DNA of 38,360 bases from Pseudomonas sp. GM18. Its GTDB lineage: Bacteria; Pseudomonadota; Gammaproteobacteria; Pseudomonadales; Pseudomonadaceae. The notes under the pieces are model-generated. The model searched no databases. It was given only the letters and a program-made list of their open reading frames with translations, and had not been told where the DNA came from. Positions 16,002-23,472 of the stretch are shown here, in pieces (positions within the stretch are counted from its first letter, which is position 1; each line of letters starts with the position of its first letter). The DNA is taken from contig NZ_AKJT01000084.1 in NCBI RefSeq assembly GCF_000282195.1, positions 1-38,360 of the forward strand. Reading direction: 5' to 3'. Both the position numbers and the translations under genes were made by a program.

Positions 16002-17312
16002 TCAGTCGGCTTGTGGAGCTTCTACCGGCTTGACTGCTTCTTCGTAAGAGACCGATTTGTCGGTCACGCTAGCTTTCTGCAGAACAGTATCCACAACTTG
16101 CTCTTCCAGCACAACCGAACGGACTTCGTTCAGTTGCTGGTCGTTCTTGTAGTACCAGGACACAACCTGCTCAGGCTCTTGGTAGGCCGAAGCCATTTCC
16201 TGAATCATCTCGCGAACGCGGGCTTCGTCAGGCTTGAGGTCGAATTGCTTGACCACTTCAGCCACGATCAGACCCAGCACGACGCGGCGCTTGGCTTGCT
16301 CTTCGAACAGCTCGGCCGGCAGTTGGTCAGGCTTGATGTTGCCACCGAACTGCTGAACAGCCTGCACGCGCAGACGGTCGACTTCGTTGGACAGCAGAGC
16401 CTTGGGCACTTCGATCGGGTTGGTGGCCAGCAGACCGTCCATCACCTGATTTTTGACCTTGGATTTGATCGCCTGACGCAGTTCACGCTCCATGTTCTTG
16501 CGAACTTCGGTGCGGAAGCCTTCCAGACCGGTTTCCTTGATGCCGAATTGAGCGAAGAACTCTTCGGTCAGCTCTGGCAGTTTAGGCTCGGAAACGGTGT
16601 TCACGGTCACGGTGAACTCAGCAGTTTTGCCTGCCAGGTCGAGGTTCTGGTAGTCCTCTGGGAAGGTCAGGTTCAGAACGCGCTCTTCGCCGGCTTTAGC
16701 GCCAACCAGACCGTCTTCGAAACCAGGAATCATGCGGCCGGAACCCAGCACCAGCTGAGTACCTTTGGCGGAACCGCCTGCGAACACTTCACCGTCGACC
16801 TTGCCGACGAAATCGATGTTCAGCTGGTCTTCGTTCTGGGCAGCACGATCGGCCACTTCAAAACGGGTGTTCTGCTTGCGCAGGACTTCCAGCATCTTGT
16901 CCAGATCGGCATCAGCCACTTCGGCGCTCAGGCGCTCGACAGTGATGCCTTCGAAACCGGCAACGGTGAACTCAGGGAACACTTCGAATACAGCTACGTA
17001 TTCCAGGTCCTTGCCCGCTTCCAGGGATTTAGGTTCGATAGACGGCGAACCAGCCGGGTTCAGCTTCTGCTCGACGACAGCTTCGTAGAAGGAAGACTGG
17101 ATCACGTCGCCTACCGCTTCCTGACGAGCTTCGGCACCGAAACGGCGCTTGATTTCGCTCATTGGCACTTTGCCTGGACGGAAGCCAGCGATCTTGGCCT
17201 TTTGGGCAGTCTGCTGCAGACGCTTGTTGACCTGAGTCTCGATGCGCTCAGCCGGCACGGTGATGCTCATGCGGCGCTCAAGAGCAGAAGTATTTTCAAC
17301 AGAAACTTGCAT
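16002..17312 (-). CDS. tig: Trigger factor
   Basis: A 436-residue ribosome-associated chaperone and prolyl isomerase that receives nascent chains at the exit tunnel. The ribosome-docking signature GFRPGKVPMSEIKRRFG lies near residues 44-60. The FKBP-like isomerase domain occupies about 150-245, and the helical C-terminal domain binds substrate. The C-terminal segment is acidic and short, as usual. ATG at 17312 with GAGGAA upstream gives MQVSVENTSALER; the in-frame extension to 17375 would overlap a probable -10 box and is rejected. It is first in the tig-clpP-clpX-lon series. Confidence 0.97.
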   Translation of the reverse strand: MQVSVENTSALERRMSITVPAERIETQVNKRLQQTAQKAKIAGFRPGKVPMSEIKRRFGAEARQEAVGDVIQSSFYEAVVEQKLNPAGSPSIEPKSLEAGKDLEYVAVFEVFPEFTVAGFEGITVERLSAEVADADLDKMLEVLRKQNTRFEVADRAAQNEDQLNIDFVGKVDGEVFAGGSAKGTQLVLGSGRMIPGFEDGLVGAKAGEERVLNLTFPEDYQNLDLAGKTAEFTVTVNTVSEPKLPELTEEFFAQFGIKETGLEGFRTEVRKNMERELRQAIKSKVKNQVMDGLLATNPIEVPKALLSNEVDRLRVQAVQQFGGNIKPDQLPAELFEEQAKRRVVLGLIVAEVVKQFDLKPDEARVREMIQEMASAYQEPEQVVSWYYKNDQQLNEVRSVVLEEQVVDTVLQKASVTDKSVSYEEAVKPVEAPQAD

Positions 17313-17670
17313 GGATATTCCTCGTTGCACAGACGTTAGCCGGCCGTTTCCGACCCCAGAATCAAGGGCATGCATTCTAGTGGGTCAAACTCAAGAAGTC
17401 ACCCTACTGAAAACGGGTAAAAAAACAGCAGGCAATTTATAGGCGGGGACAAACGGTTGTGCCTCGCCCTGTTAGCAAATACAGCCAATCAAGCCAGGGC
17501 TCTGCAACCACCTTCCTATATATAGAAGGATTCGGCAATCCGTCCCTGACAGCCAACCCCGCGAGGGGATCGGCGGGCAAATCGAGCATCATCGAGAAAC
17601 ATAAATACGACGAAGCGACCTGCCCCTGCGGCCCACAACCTGCAGCCGCCGACACTCAAACCACTGAAAC
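17313..17670. promoter_or_regulatory. Leader and promoter region of tig
   Basis: The 358 bases between tig and the tRNA-operon terminator contain no convincing gene. On the minus strand TAGAAT at 17379-17374 is a good -10 box. Its -35 (TGACTT, 16-base spacer) is weak. The predicted leader is about 55 bases. The rest is AT-richer than its surroundings, and a further TATAAA lies near 17440. No function can be assigned to the distal part. Confidence 0.5.
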
Positions 17671-17702
17671 AAAAAAGGCGCCAGACTGTTAAATCTGGCG
17701 CC
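17671..17702 (-). terminator. Terminator of the tRNA operon
   Basis: A perfect 9-bp stem GGCGCCAGA/TCTGGCGCC (17677-17685 with 17694-17702) and an 8-base loop, followed on the minus strand by six T. It lies 11 bases after the last tRNA-His. A near copy occurs inside the operon at 17974-17998. Confidence 0.9.
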
Positions 17703-17712
17703 TTTCGGAATA

Positions 17713-17788
17713 TGGGGTGGACGATGGGGATCGAACCCACGACAACGGGAGTCACAATCCCGTGCTCTACCAACTGAGCTACGCCCAC
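17713..17788 (-). tRNA. tRNA-His (GTG), distal copy
   Basis: A 76-base tRNA with encoded CCA. GTGGGCG pairs with CGTCCAC and the anticodon loop reads TTGTGAC. A G at 17789 provides the extra -1 base that pairs with C73 in tRNA-His. The sequence is identical to the copy at 18009-18084. It is last in the Arg-His-Leu-His operon. Confidence 0.97.
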
Positions 17789-17866
17789 CATATTGCGTGA
17801 CAAAGAAGCCAAACAACTTCTTTGTTGTGCCCCAATCAAGCCAAGCGGCATGAGTGAAGCTTTATT

Positions 17867-17951
17867 TGGTGCGGATGAAGAGACTCGAACTCTTACGCCT
17901 CGCGGCGCTGGAACCTAAATCCAGTGTGTCTACCAATTCCACCACATCCGC
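17867..17951 (-). tRNA. tRNA-Leu (TAG)
   Basis: An 85-base class II tRNA with a long variable arm and encoded CCA. The acceptor GCGGATG pairs with CATCCGC, and the anticodon loop ATTTAGG gives TAG. It is third in the operon, between the two tRNA-His copies. Confidence 0.97.
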
Positions 17952-17973
17952 GGATTGAAGCTGTTAAAGCAAA

Positions 17974-17998
17974 GGCGCCAGACTGTTAATCTGGCGCC
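17974..17998 (-). other. Intra-operon terminator-like hairpin
   Basis: The same 9-bp stem as the operon terminator (GGCGCCAGA/TCTGGCGCC), with a 7-base loop. It lies between the first tRNA-His and tRNA-Leu. On the minus strand it is followed by TTTGCTTT, a broken T run, so some readthrough is expected. It is part of a duplicated unit that includes the tRNA. Confidence 0.8.
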
Positions 17999-18008
17999 TT
18001 TCGAAATA

Positions 18009-18084
18009 TGGGGTGGACGATGGGGATCGAACCCACGACAACGGGAGTCACAATCCCGTGCTCTACCAACTGAGCTACGCCCAC
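18009..18084 (-). tRNA. tRNA-His (GTG), proximal copy
   Basis: Identical in sequence to the tRNA-His at 17713-17788, with encoded CCA and the G-1 base at 18085. It is second in the operon, directly after tRNA-Arg. Its downstream flank, including a hairpin, is also shared with the other copy. Confidence 0.97.
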
Positions 18085-18116
18085 CATATCGCGCTACTTG
18101 TGCCAATGCTGCCTAA

Positions 18117-18193
18117 TGGCGCACCCGGCAGGACTCGAACCTGCGACCATCCGCTTAGAAGGCGGATGCTCTATCCAGCTGAGCTACGGGCGC
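18117..18193 (-). tRNA. tRNA-Arg (TCT)
   Basis: A 77-base tRNA with encoded CCA. GCGCCCG pairs with CGGGTGC (one G-T pair) and the anticodon loop CTTCTAA gives TCT. It is the first gene of the minus-strand operon, about 108 bases after the predicted start of transcription. Confidence 0.97.
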
Positions 18194-18308
18194 CTTGTTA
18201 ATCTGTACCCTTGAAGGACTACAAACTAAGTGCTTTTCAGTCTTGCGAAACCGTAACTCCGCTCGACCTTCTTAACCAGTGCTAGGCTGTGCCCGACAAG
18301 TGCGACGA

Positions 18309-18337
18309 ATAGTATAGAGCCCCCCGAAGGTCGTCAA
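18309..18337 (-). promoter_or_regulatory. Sigma-70 promoter of the tRNA operon
   Basis: On the minus strand TTGACG (18337-18332), a 17-base spacer, then TACTAT (18314-18309), followed by the GC-rich stretch TCGTCGC. That discriminator type is typical of stable-RNA promoters under stringent control. The promoter is back to back with folD. Confidence 0.78.
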
Positions 18338-18468
18338 ATCCTTTTTAAAAAAAATTCATTTAATTAAAGGAGTTAGGGGAATTTGCAGACCAAGCGCCTT
18401 TGCCCTCACCTCGTGACATGCGAGAATGCGCTCTCTTTTTTTCCCCTCTCGATGGTTAATCACGCGCA

Positions 18469-19323
18469 ATGACTGCACAACTAATCGACGGCAAATCGAT
18501 CGCCGCCAGCCTGCGCCAGCAGATCGCCCAACGAGTCGCCGAGCGTCGCCAGCAAGGCCTGCGCACGCCCGGCCTCGCGGTGATCCTGGTCGGGAGCGAT
18601 CCTGCCTCTCAGGTTTATGTCTCGCACAAGCGTAAAGACTGTGAAGAGGTCGGCTTCCTTTCCCAAGCCTATGACCTGCCTGCCGACACCACTCAAGCAG
18701 CGCTGACCGATCTGATCGATCGCTTGAACGACGACCCGGCGATCGACGGCGTTCTGCTTCAGCTGCCGCTACCTGAACACCTGGACGCCTCAAAATTGCT
18801 GGAACGCATTCGTCCAGACAAGGACGTCGACGGTTTCCACCCTTATAACGTCGGTCGTCTGGCCCAGCGCATTCCGCTGCTGCGCCCGTGCACGCCCAAA
18901 GGCATCATGACCTTGCTGGAAAGCACCGGTGCCGATCTTTACGGCATGGACGCGGTCATTGTCGGGGCGTCCAACATTGTTGGCCGTCCGATGGCGATGG
19001 AACTGCTGTTGGCCGGTTGCACCGTGACTGTCACCCACCGTTTCACCAAGGATCTGGCCGGCCACGTCGGTCGCGCCGATCTGGTAGTGGTTGCCGCCGG
19101 CAAGCCGGGCCTGGTCAAAGGTGAGTGGATCAAGGAAGGCGCGATCGTGATCGACGTCGGCATCAATCGTCAGGAAGACGGCAAACTGGTCGGCGACGTG
19201 ACTTACGAGTCCGCCCTGGCTCGCGCCGGCTGGATCACGCCGGTACCGGGTGGCGTCGGCCCGATGACCCGCGCCTGCCTGCTGGAAAACACGTTGTACG
19301 CCGCCGAAACACTGCACAGCTGA
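18469..19323 (+). CDS. folD: Bifunctional methylenetetrahydrofolate dehydrogenase / cyclohydrolase
   Basis: A 284-residue cytoplasmic enzyme interconverting 5,10-methylene-, methenyl- and 10-formyl-tetrahydrofolate with NADP, supplying one-carbon units for purines and initiator Met-tRNA. The catalytic lysine is in YVSHKRKDCEE. DGFHPYNVGRL and PCTPKGIM line the folate site, GASNIVGRPMAMEL is the cofactor-binding segment, and PVPGGVGPMTRACLLENT is the C-terminal signature. Length is standard. ATG at 18469 fits the family start, although no clear ribosome-binding site is visible. It is divergent from the tRNA operon, with a strong terminator 28 bases after the stop. Confidence 0.96.
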   Translation: MTAQLIDGKSIAASLRQQIAQRVAERRQQGLRTPGLAVILVGSDPASQVYVSHKRKDCEEVGFLSQAYDLPADTTQAALTDLIDRLNDDPAIDGVLLQLPLPEHLDASKLLERIRPDKDVDGFHPYNVGRLAQRIPLLRPCTPKGIMTLLESTGADLYGMDAVIVGASNIVGRPMAMELLLAGCTVTVTHRFTKDLAGHVGRADLVVVAAGKPGLVKGEWIKEGAIVIDVGINRQEDGKLVGDVTYESALARAGWITPVPGGVGPMTRACLLENTLYAAETLHS

Positions 19324-19350
19324 GTTCACGCTCGCGCGCAGCGTCGCATA

Positions 19351-19383
19351 AAAGAACCCCGCCCATCGCGGGGTTCTTTTTGC
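19351..19383 (+). terminator. Rho-independent terminator of folD
   Basis: A perfect 12-bp stem (AAAGAACCCCGC with GCGGGGTTCTTT) and 5-base loop end in a T run on the + strand. Confidence 0.92.
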
Positions 19384-19583
19384 CTGTAGAAAAAAGCGTG
19401 AGCACCGAAGGAAAGCTGCAAGACCAGATGGCTGAAAAAGAGCCACCTCATTAAATATTCTTCACTTTTACCCCCAGTCTTACAGGCGCCTATGGCTTTC
19501 CTGGCACATACTCCTAAAATGCGACGTTTTTAAGAAACAGCCCGTTACAGAACGGCATATCCACCCTTTATGAGTCTGCCAGC

Positions 19584-20522
19584 GTGAAAATCCGTCTTTC
19601 CATCCTGAGCCTAGTTTTTGCAGTTACAGGGACTTTCATCACGCCAACGGTCAACGCCGCTGAAACCACCGCGGCGCCACGAGACAATTCACATCTGAAG
19701 ATCGCGTCCGGCAGCGCTTTGCTGATGGATCTGCAAACAAACAAAGTCATCTATGCCAGCAATCCTGACGTCGTCGTACCCATCGCGTCTGTCAGCAAAC
19801 TGATGACCGGCCTGGTGGTCGTGGAAGCGCGGCAGAACATGGACGAATACATTCCCGTCAACATCAGCGACACCCCGGAAATGAAGGGTGTGTTCTCCCG
19901 GGTCAAACTCAAAAGCGAATTGTCGCGCCGCGAGATGCTCCTGATTGCCCTGATGTCATCGGAAAACCGTGCCGCCGCGACATTGGCCCATCACTATCCG
20001 GGCGGTTATGTCGCATTCATTGCAGCCATGAACGCCAAAGCCAAGGCGCTGGGCATGACCAGCACCCACTTCGTCGAACCGACGGGCCTCTCGCCACGCA
20101 ACGTGTCCACCGCCCGCGACCTGAGCAAACTGCTGATCGCCGCGCACAAGTACCCGCTGCTGACTGAGCTGAGTACCACCAAGGAAAAAACCGTTTCGTT
20201 CCGTAAACCCAACTACAGCTTGGGGTTCCGCAACACCGACCATTTGATCAACAAGCCGAACTGGGACATCAAGCTGACGAAAACCGGTTTTACCAACGAG
20301 GCCGGTCACTGCCTGGTGCTGGTGACCAGCATGGGTAACCGTCCGGTTGCGCTGGTGATTCTCGATGCCTTCGGCAAGTACACGCACTTTGCCGATGCGA
20401 CACGGATTCGTAACTGGGTCGAAACAGGCAAGAGCACCAACGTGCCGTCCGTGGCCCTGCAATACAAGTCAGACAAGAACCTCAAACATCGCCAGAGCGG
20501 TGTGATTGAGGCATCGAAATAA
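19584..20522 (+). CDS. pbpG: D-alanyl-D-alanine endopeptidase (penicillin-binding protein 7)
   Basis: A 312-residue periplasmic low-molecular-mass PBP of the S11 family that cuts D-Ala-meso-DAP cross-links in peptidoglycan. It has a cleavable signal peptide (cut after about NAA, residue 26). The active-site motifs are in order: S69-x-x-K72 (SVSK), S126-E-N128 and K233-T-G235. The start is GTG at 19584, chosen because the signal peptide (KIRLSILSLVF) begins immediately; no strong ribosome-binding site is seen. There is no C-terminal amphipathic anchor domain of the PBP5 type, in keeping with PBP7. It is transcribed alone between two strong terminators. Confidence 0.93.
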   Translation: MKIRLSILSLVFAVTGTFITPTVNAAETTAAPRDNSHLKIASGSALLMDLQTNKVIYASNPDVVVPIASVSKLMTGLVVVEARQNMDEYIPVNISDTPEMKGVFSRVKLKSELSRREMLLIALMSSENRAAATLAHHYPGGYVAFIAAMNAKAKALGMTSTHFVEPTGLSPRNVSTARDLSKLLIAAHKYPLLTELSTTKEKTVSFRKPNYSLGFRNTDHLINKPNWDIKLTKTGFTNEAGHCLVLVTSMGNRPVALVILDAFGKYTHFADATRIRNWVETGKSTNVPSVALQYKSDKNLKHRQSGVIEASK

Positions 20523-20530
20523 GATCGAAA

Positions 20531-20576
20531 CCTGCCAACAAAAAGCCCCGAATAATCGGGGCTTTTTGTTGGCAGG
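20531..20576. terminator. Bidirectional terminator, 20-bp perfect stem
   Basis: Bases 20531-20550 pair perfectly with 20557-20576 around AATAAT. Inside the stem, GCCCCG/CGGGGC is flanked by A and T runs on both strands, so it can stop pbpG on + and the small acidic gene on -. Confidence 0.9.
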
Positions 20577-20593
20577 CGGTTTTCGTCCGGCGG

Positions 20594-20818
20594 TCAATCA
20601 TTGGGTAACGGCATCTGATCGTCATCCGGAATGCCATCCCCGGCACTCGGGTCTCGCCAGCCCTGTGGATGCTTCGTCGGCACTACCGTCGGCCTGGCCA
20701 AGGGGTCCCTTAACGGACTGTCCGGATCCATCACCGGGTCCACGTCCGGCTCAAGGGTTGTTGGAACACTATCGGGAGAGTCCGGATGTTTGTCATCGAA
20801 GCTCGAATCGGTAGACAT
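20594..20818 (-). CDS. Small acidic Pro/Asp-rich protein, unknown function
   Basis: A 74-residue protein beginning MSTDSSFDDKHPDSPD. It is almost free of hydrophobic clusters and rich in Asp and Pro (repeated DP, DSP and PD pairs), so probably disordered and cytoplasmic. ATG at 20818 has GAGAGG at the right distance; the GTG two codons earlier falls in the ribosome-binding site. It starts 12 bases after the stop of another small acidic protein of similar style, so the two probably share a transcript. I do not recognise a family. Coding is supported by the ribosome-binding site, codon use and paired arrangement. Confidence 0.72.
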   Translation of the reverse strand: MSTDSSFDDKHPDSPDSVPTTLEPDVDPVMDPDSPLRDPLARPTVVPTKHPQGWRDPSAGDGIPDDDQMPLPND

Positions 20819-20830
20819 ATGCACCTCTCA

Positions 20831-21046
20831 CTACGACTTGGGTCTCAGATTACCGAGCGGGTCGTAAGGCTTGGCCGGCTTCTTCTTGCCCTCCTCACCC
20901 GGCTTTATGTCCCTGGGCGCCCTGGCAGGCCCGATGGGGTCGACCTGAGGATCGGCAACGTCCGGAGAATCGGGGTCGAACCCCAACTCATTATCGGACG
21001 AATGCTCGGACGAGTGCGGGCCGACGGGGGTATTGGGATGAACCAT
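20831..21046 (-). CDS. Small acidic Pro/Asp-rich protein, second of a pair
   Basis: A 71-residue protein beginning MVHPNTPVGPHSSEHSSDNE. The middle contains FDPDSPDVADPQVDPIGP and the tail is basic (EEGKKKPAKPYDPLG). It has no signal peptide, membrane segment or predicted globular core. ATG at 21046 follows AGGAGGCGTCC, a strong ribosome-binding site. It shares the DPDSP motif and general composition with the next gene downstream, suggesting they are distant paralogues or similarly constrained disordered proteins. Function is unknown. Confidence 0.75.
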   Translation of the reverse strand: MVHPNTPVGPHSSEHSSDNELGFDPDSPDVADPQVDPIGPARAPRDIKPGEEGKKKPAKPYDPLGNLRPKS

Positions 21047-21139
21047 GGACGCCTCCTGGTCACGACCCGGCGAGAACCCGGGCTCTTTATATAAGAGACC
21101 AAAAACGCTGAGTCGTGCCTTGCAGATGACGAGCGGAAA

Positions 21140-21811
21140 CTACTGCGCGGTCAGCGCCTTCTTTGCCCTGGCTGCCGCTTGCTCCTGACCTGACTGGGCA
21201 AGATCGTTCACCGCTTTCAGCCAGCGCTGCTGATCGACGTTGGCCGGAATCTGCTCCGGCTTCTGGATCAAAACAGCCCACCCGCCGGCATTCTCGAGCG
21301 CCGACTCAAAGGCGCTGAACCCCATCAGCAACCGACGATCCATCCCGGTGCGCAGCAACACGGTCTGCTTCTGACGGTTGTAACCGGCAAGAATGGCGTA
21401 TCGCGGCCCGGCCCAGAACGCCGAGCCTTCGGTGATGCGCACCATCACTGGATAACCGGCCGCGACCTGGGTCAGCAGTGCCGGCAATTGGCTGTCGAGG
21501 GGATAGACCACCATTCCGTATTCGCGGGCGAGGTTTTGCATGTTCTGCTGCAACCGGTCTTCGGCACCCGGCAAATGCAGGGGTTTTTCGAGCAGCCCCG
21601 GGGTTATCACGATGTCCTGTTGGGATAACAGGCTGGCCAGCACTTGAGGCCCGCTTTGATAACTTTGCCCGCGGTAGAACGTACCGCTGAGTTCGACACG
21701 CTCCGGTAGACGCTTGATCTCAGGCGCCACGCTCCCCGCGCAGCCAGCCAGGCCGGCAACGCAGCCAACGATCAGTGCCAAAGATCGAATTCGAGAAAAT
21801 ACCCGCACCAT
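21140..21811 (-). CDS. C39-peptidase-like lipoprotein without catalytic residues
   Basis: A 223-residue predicted lipoprotein with lipobox LAGC (Cys24). The body resembles the papain-like C39 domain. The segment normally Q-x4-DCGPAAL reads GQSYQSGPQVLASLL, with Ser53 in place of the nucleophile Cys. The histidine region, usually HYAVVVGY, reads RYAILAGY, with Arg137 in place of His. It therefore probably binds peptides or partners without cutting them. The C-terminal 35 residues are Ala/Gln-rich and helical. ATG at 21811 is chosen over 21814 and 21868 because GAGAG lies five bases upstream. Family assignment is by motif reading only. Confidence 0.7.
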   Translation of the reverse strand: MVRVFSRIRSLALIVGCVAGLAGCAGSVAPEIKRLPERVELSGTFYRGQSYQSGPQVLASLLSQQDIVITPGLLEKPLHLPGAEDRLQQNMQNLAREYGMVVYPLDSQLPALLTQVAAGYPVMVRITEGSAFWAGPRYAILAGYNRQKQTVLLRTGMDRRLLMGFSAFESALENAGGWAVLIQKPEQIPANVDQQRWLKAVNDLAQSGQEQAAARAKKALTAQ

Positions 21812-22039
21812 CATCACTCTCTTGTTCAGACGCCAGGCGATCACGCGGCCGGCTTGGCCGTCGATCATAGGATGCCGCGCGGCAGCGGTATAGCCTTAAC
21901 CGGCGGTTGATTGCATTTGATAGAGCGAACCGGTTGGTGACAGGCGACCTTTGGTCAATAGCCTGAAACACAGCAGCGGCTAGACTGTCATTTACCAAGG
22001 AAGAGTGTGCGCCCGCTGCAGGGCAAAGAGGAGGCACTG

Positions 22040-22210
22040 ATGAGCCTGACAATGACCATTGTGATGTTGATTTCCGGCTGGCTGGCAGTGGCCGCCGCCA
22101 TGTTGTGGGGCGTTTTGCGCATTACCCGCCGGCACCATCACCACCCGGTTCAATCGGCGCCCGTGACGAAAACCGATAAACCGGCTACACGCCCCGCCAC
22201 CGCACACTGA
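22040..22210 (+). CDS. Small single-span membrane protein, unknown function
   Basis: A 56-residue protein with one strongly hydrophobic segment (residues about 4-24), then RITRRHHHH and a Lys/Pro/Ala/Thr-rich tail. Arg and Lys after the helix suggest the C-terminus faces the cytoplasm. ATG at 22040 follows AGAGGAGG at ideal spacing, which strongly supports translation. It lies alone, divergent from the C39-like lipoprotein and convergent with terC. The His cluster could bind a metal, but that is speculation. Confidence 0.75.
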   Translation: MSLTMTIVMLISGWLAVAAAMLWGVLRITRRHHHHPVQSAPVTKTDKPATRPATAH

Positions 22211-22239
22211 CCCGCGCTTTTCAGTCGCATAAACAAAAA

Positions 22240-22273
22240 CGGCCGCCTGGACTCTTGCGAGTTCAGGCGGCCG
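22240..22273 (-). terminator. Terminator of terC
   Basis: A long stem (CGGCCGCCTG, mismatch, ACTC / GAGT, mismatch, CAGGCGGCCG) is followed on the minus strand by TTTTTG. It lies between convergent terC and the small membrane protein gene and may serve both. Confidence 0.85.
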
Positions 22274-22289
22274 CTTCGTTTATCGGCGC

Positions 22290-23039
22290 TTAAGCTTCTG
22301 CGGCTACGCGCCTCTGTTTGGCCCGCCGCGACAGCATGTTCAAGCCTTCGATCGTCGCCGAGAACGCCATGGCCGCGTAGACGTAGCCTTTCGGTACATG
22401 GGCGCCGAAACCTTCGGCGATCAGCGTCATGCCGATCATGATCAGGAAGCCCAGTGCCAGCATCACCACGGTCGGGTTGTCGTTGATGAACTTGGCCAGC
22501 GGGTCCGCGGCCAGCAACATCACCAGGACCGACACCACCACTGCGATGATCATGATCGGCAAATGCTCGGTCATGCCGACAGCGGTAATGATGCTGTCGA
22601 TGGAGAACACCATGTCCAGCATCAGGATCTGACCGATTGCGGCGGCAAAGCCCAGGGTCACAGTCGAGGTGGCTGATGTCGGATCTTCCGGTGACGGGTC
22701 CATGCTGTGATGGATCTCAGTGGTCGCCTTCCACAACAGGAACAGGCCGCCGGCGATCAGGATCATGTCCTTCCAGGAGAACGCGTGACCGAGAATATCG
22801 ATCACCGGCTCAGTCAACTGGACGATGAACGCGATGGTGCTCAACAGTCCCAGGCGCAGGATCAACGCCATGCCGATACCAATGCGCCGCGCCTTCTGGC
22901 GATGCTGTTCGGGCAGCTTATTGGTCAAGATCGAGATGAAGATCAGGTTATCGATGCCGAGCACGATTTCCATCACCACCAACGTGGCCAGGGCGACCCA
23001 GGCGGTGGGGCTTGCAGCAAGTTCTAAAAGGTATTCCAT
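22290..23039 (-). CDS. TerC family integral membrane protein
   Basis: A 249-residue inner-membrane protein with about seven hydrophobic helices. The start MEYLLELAASPTAWVALATL and the motif EIVLGIDNLIFISILTNKLP are the TerC signature, and a second acidic membrane motif LDMVFSIDSIITAVGM follows near residue 145. Acidic residues in these motifs are thought to handle metal ions; some TerC proteins export manganese or supply metal to exported enzymes. There is no tellurite gene cluster here, so a housekeeping metal-homeostasis role is more likely. It starts 28 bases after a small lipoprotein gene on the same strand, so they are probably co-transcribed. No yybP-ykoY riboswitch is visible. Confidence 0.92.
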   Translation of the reverse strand: MEYLLELAASPTAWVALATLVVMEIVLGIDNLIFISILTNKLPEQHRQKARRIGIGMALILRLGLLSTIAFIVQLTEPVIDILGHAFSWKDMILIAGGLFLLWKATTEIHHSMDPSPEDPTSATSTVTLGFAAAIGQILMLDMVFSIDSIITAVGMTEHLPIMIIAVVVSVLVMLLAADPLAKFINDNPTVVMLALGFLIMIGMTLIAEGFGAHVPKGYVYAAMAFSATIEGLNMLSRRAKQRRVAAEA

Positions 23040-23067
23040 GGGTCAGTCCTGACTCGTTGTAGACGGT

Positions 23068-23310
23068 TTAGATTTCCTGGGACGAAGAATCGGTTTTGCC
23101 CGTCTCTTTGGCCGGTTGCTCTTTCTTGCTGATCAGGCCACTCGTGGCCTCACTCAACGCTTGTTCGGCTGCTTTGTGGGTATCGTCAATCGCCTGTTTG
23201 GCGCTTTCGGCAGCCTTGCCCATCAATTGCTGAGCACTTTTCTCGGCCTGGTCGCAACCGGCCAACACCAGTAAAGACGTGATCAGCAGCGCGGTGGTTT
23301 TAAGCTTCAT
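23068..23310 (-). CDS. Small lipoprotein upstream of terC
   Basis: An 80-residue predicted lipoprotein with lipobox LAGC (Cys19) followed by Asp20. Asp at +2 is the classical signal for inner-membrane retention in E. coli. The mature part is an amphipathic Ala/Lys/Glu/Gln helix (KSAQQLMGKAAESAKQAID) and then a polar tail, resembling small coiled-coil periplasmic lipoproteins. ATG at 23310 has GAGGAAA upstream. It probably forms a two-gene operon with terC. The specific function is unknown. Confidence 0.8.
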   Translation of the reverse strand: MKLKTTALLITSLLVLAGCDQAEKSAQQLMGKAAESAKQAIDDTHKAAEQALSEATSGLISKKEQPAKETGKTDSSSQEI

Positions 23311-23472
23311 GATGCTTTCCTCGATAGAACAGACAGAACCCAAAAGGCGATCCGTCGATAGCGAGGCATTCTAAGGAAGCAAACACTTCAGGAAAATTCG
23401 TATTTTCAGCGGTTATACTTCGGTTTTTACGAATCAAAACCCAGTCGCCATGCGTTGGGGGGACACAAAACA

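Noticed and set aside
14379..17339. Very long open frame (about 986 codons) antisense to clpX, clpP and tig
   Set aside because: It is a mirror of GC-rich codon bias on the opposite strand. The sense genes are certain, and the antisense translation is low in recognisable motifs and rich in His, Gln and Val, as expected of such shadows.
23040..23067. Manganese (yybP-ykoY) riboswitch before terC
   Set aside because: Only 28 bases separate terC from the upstream lipoprotein gene, too short for that structure.
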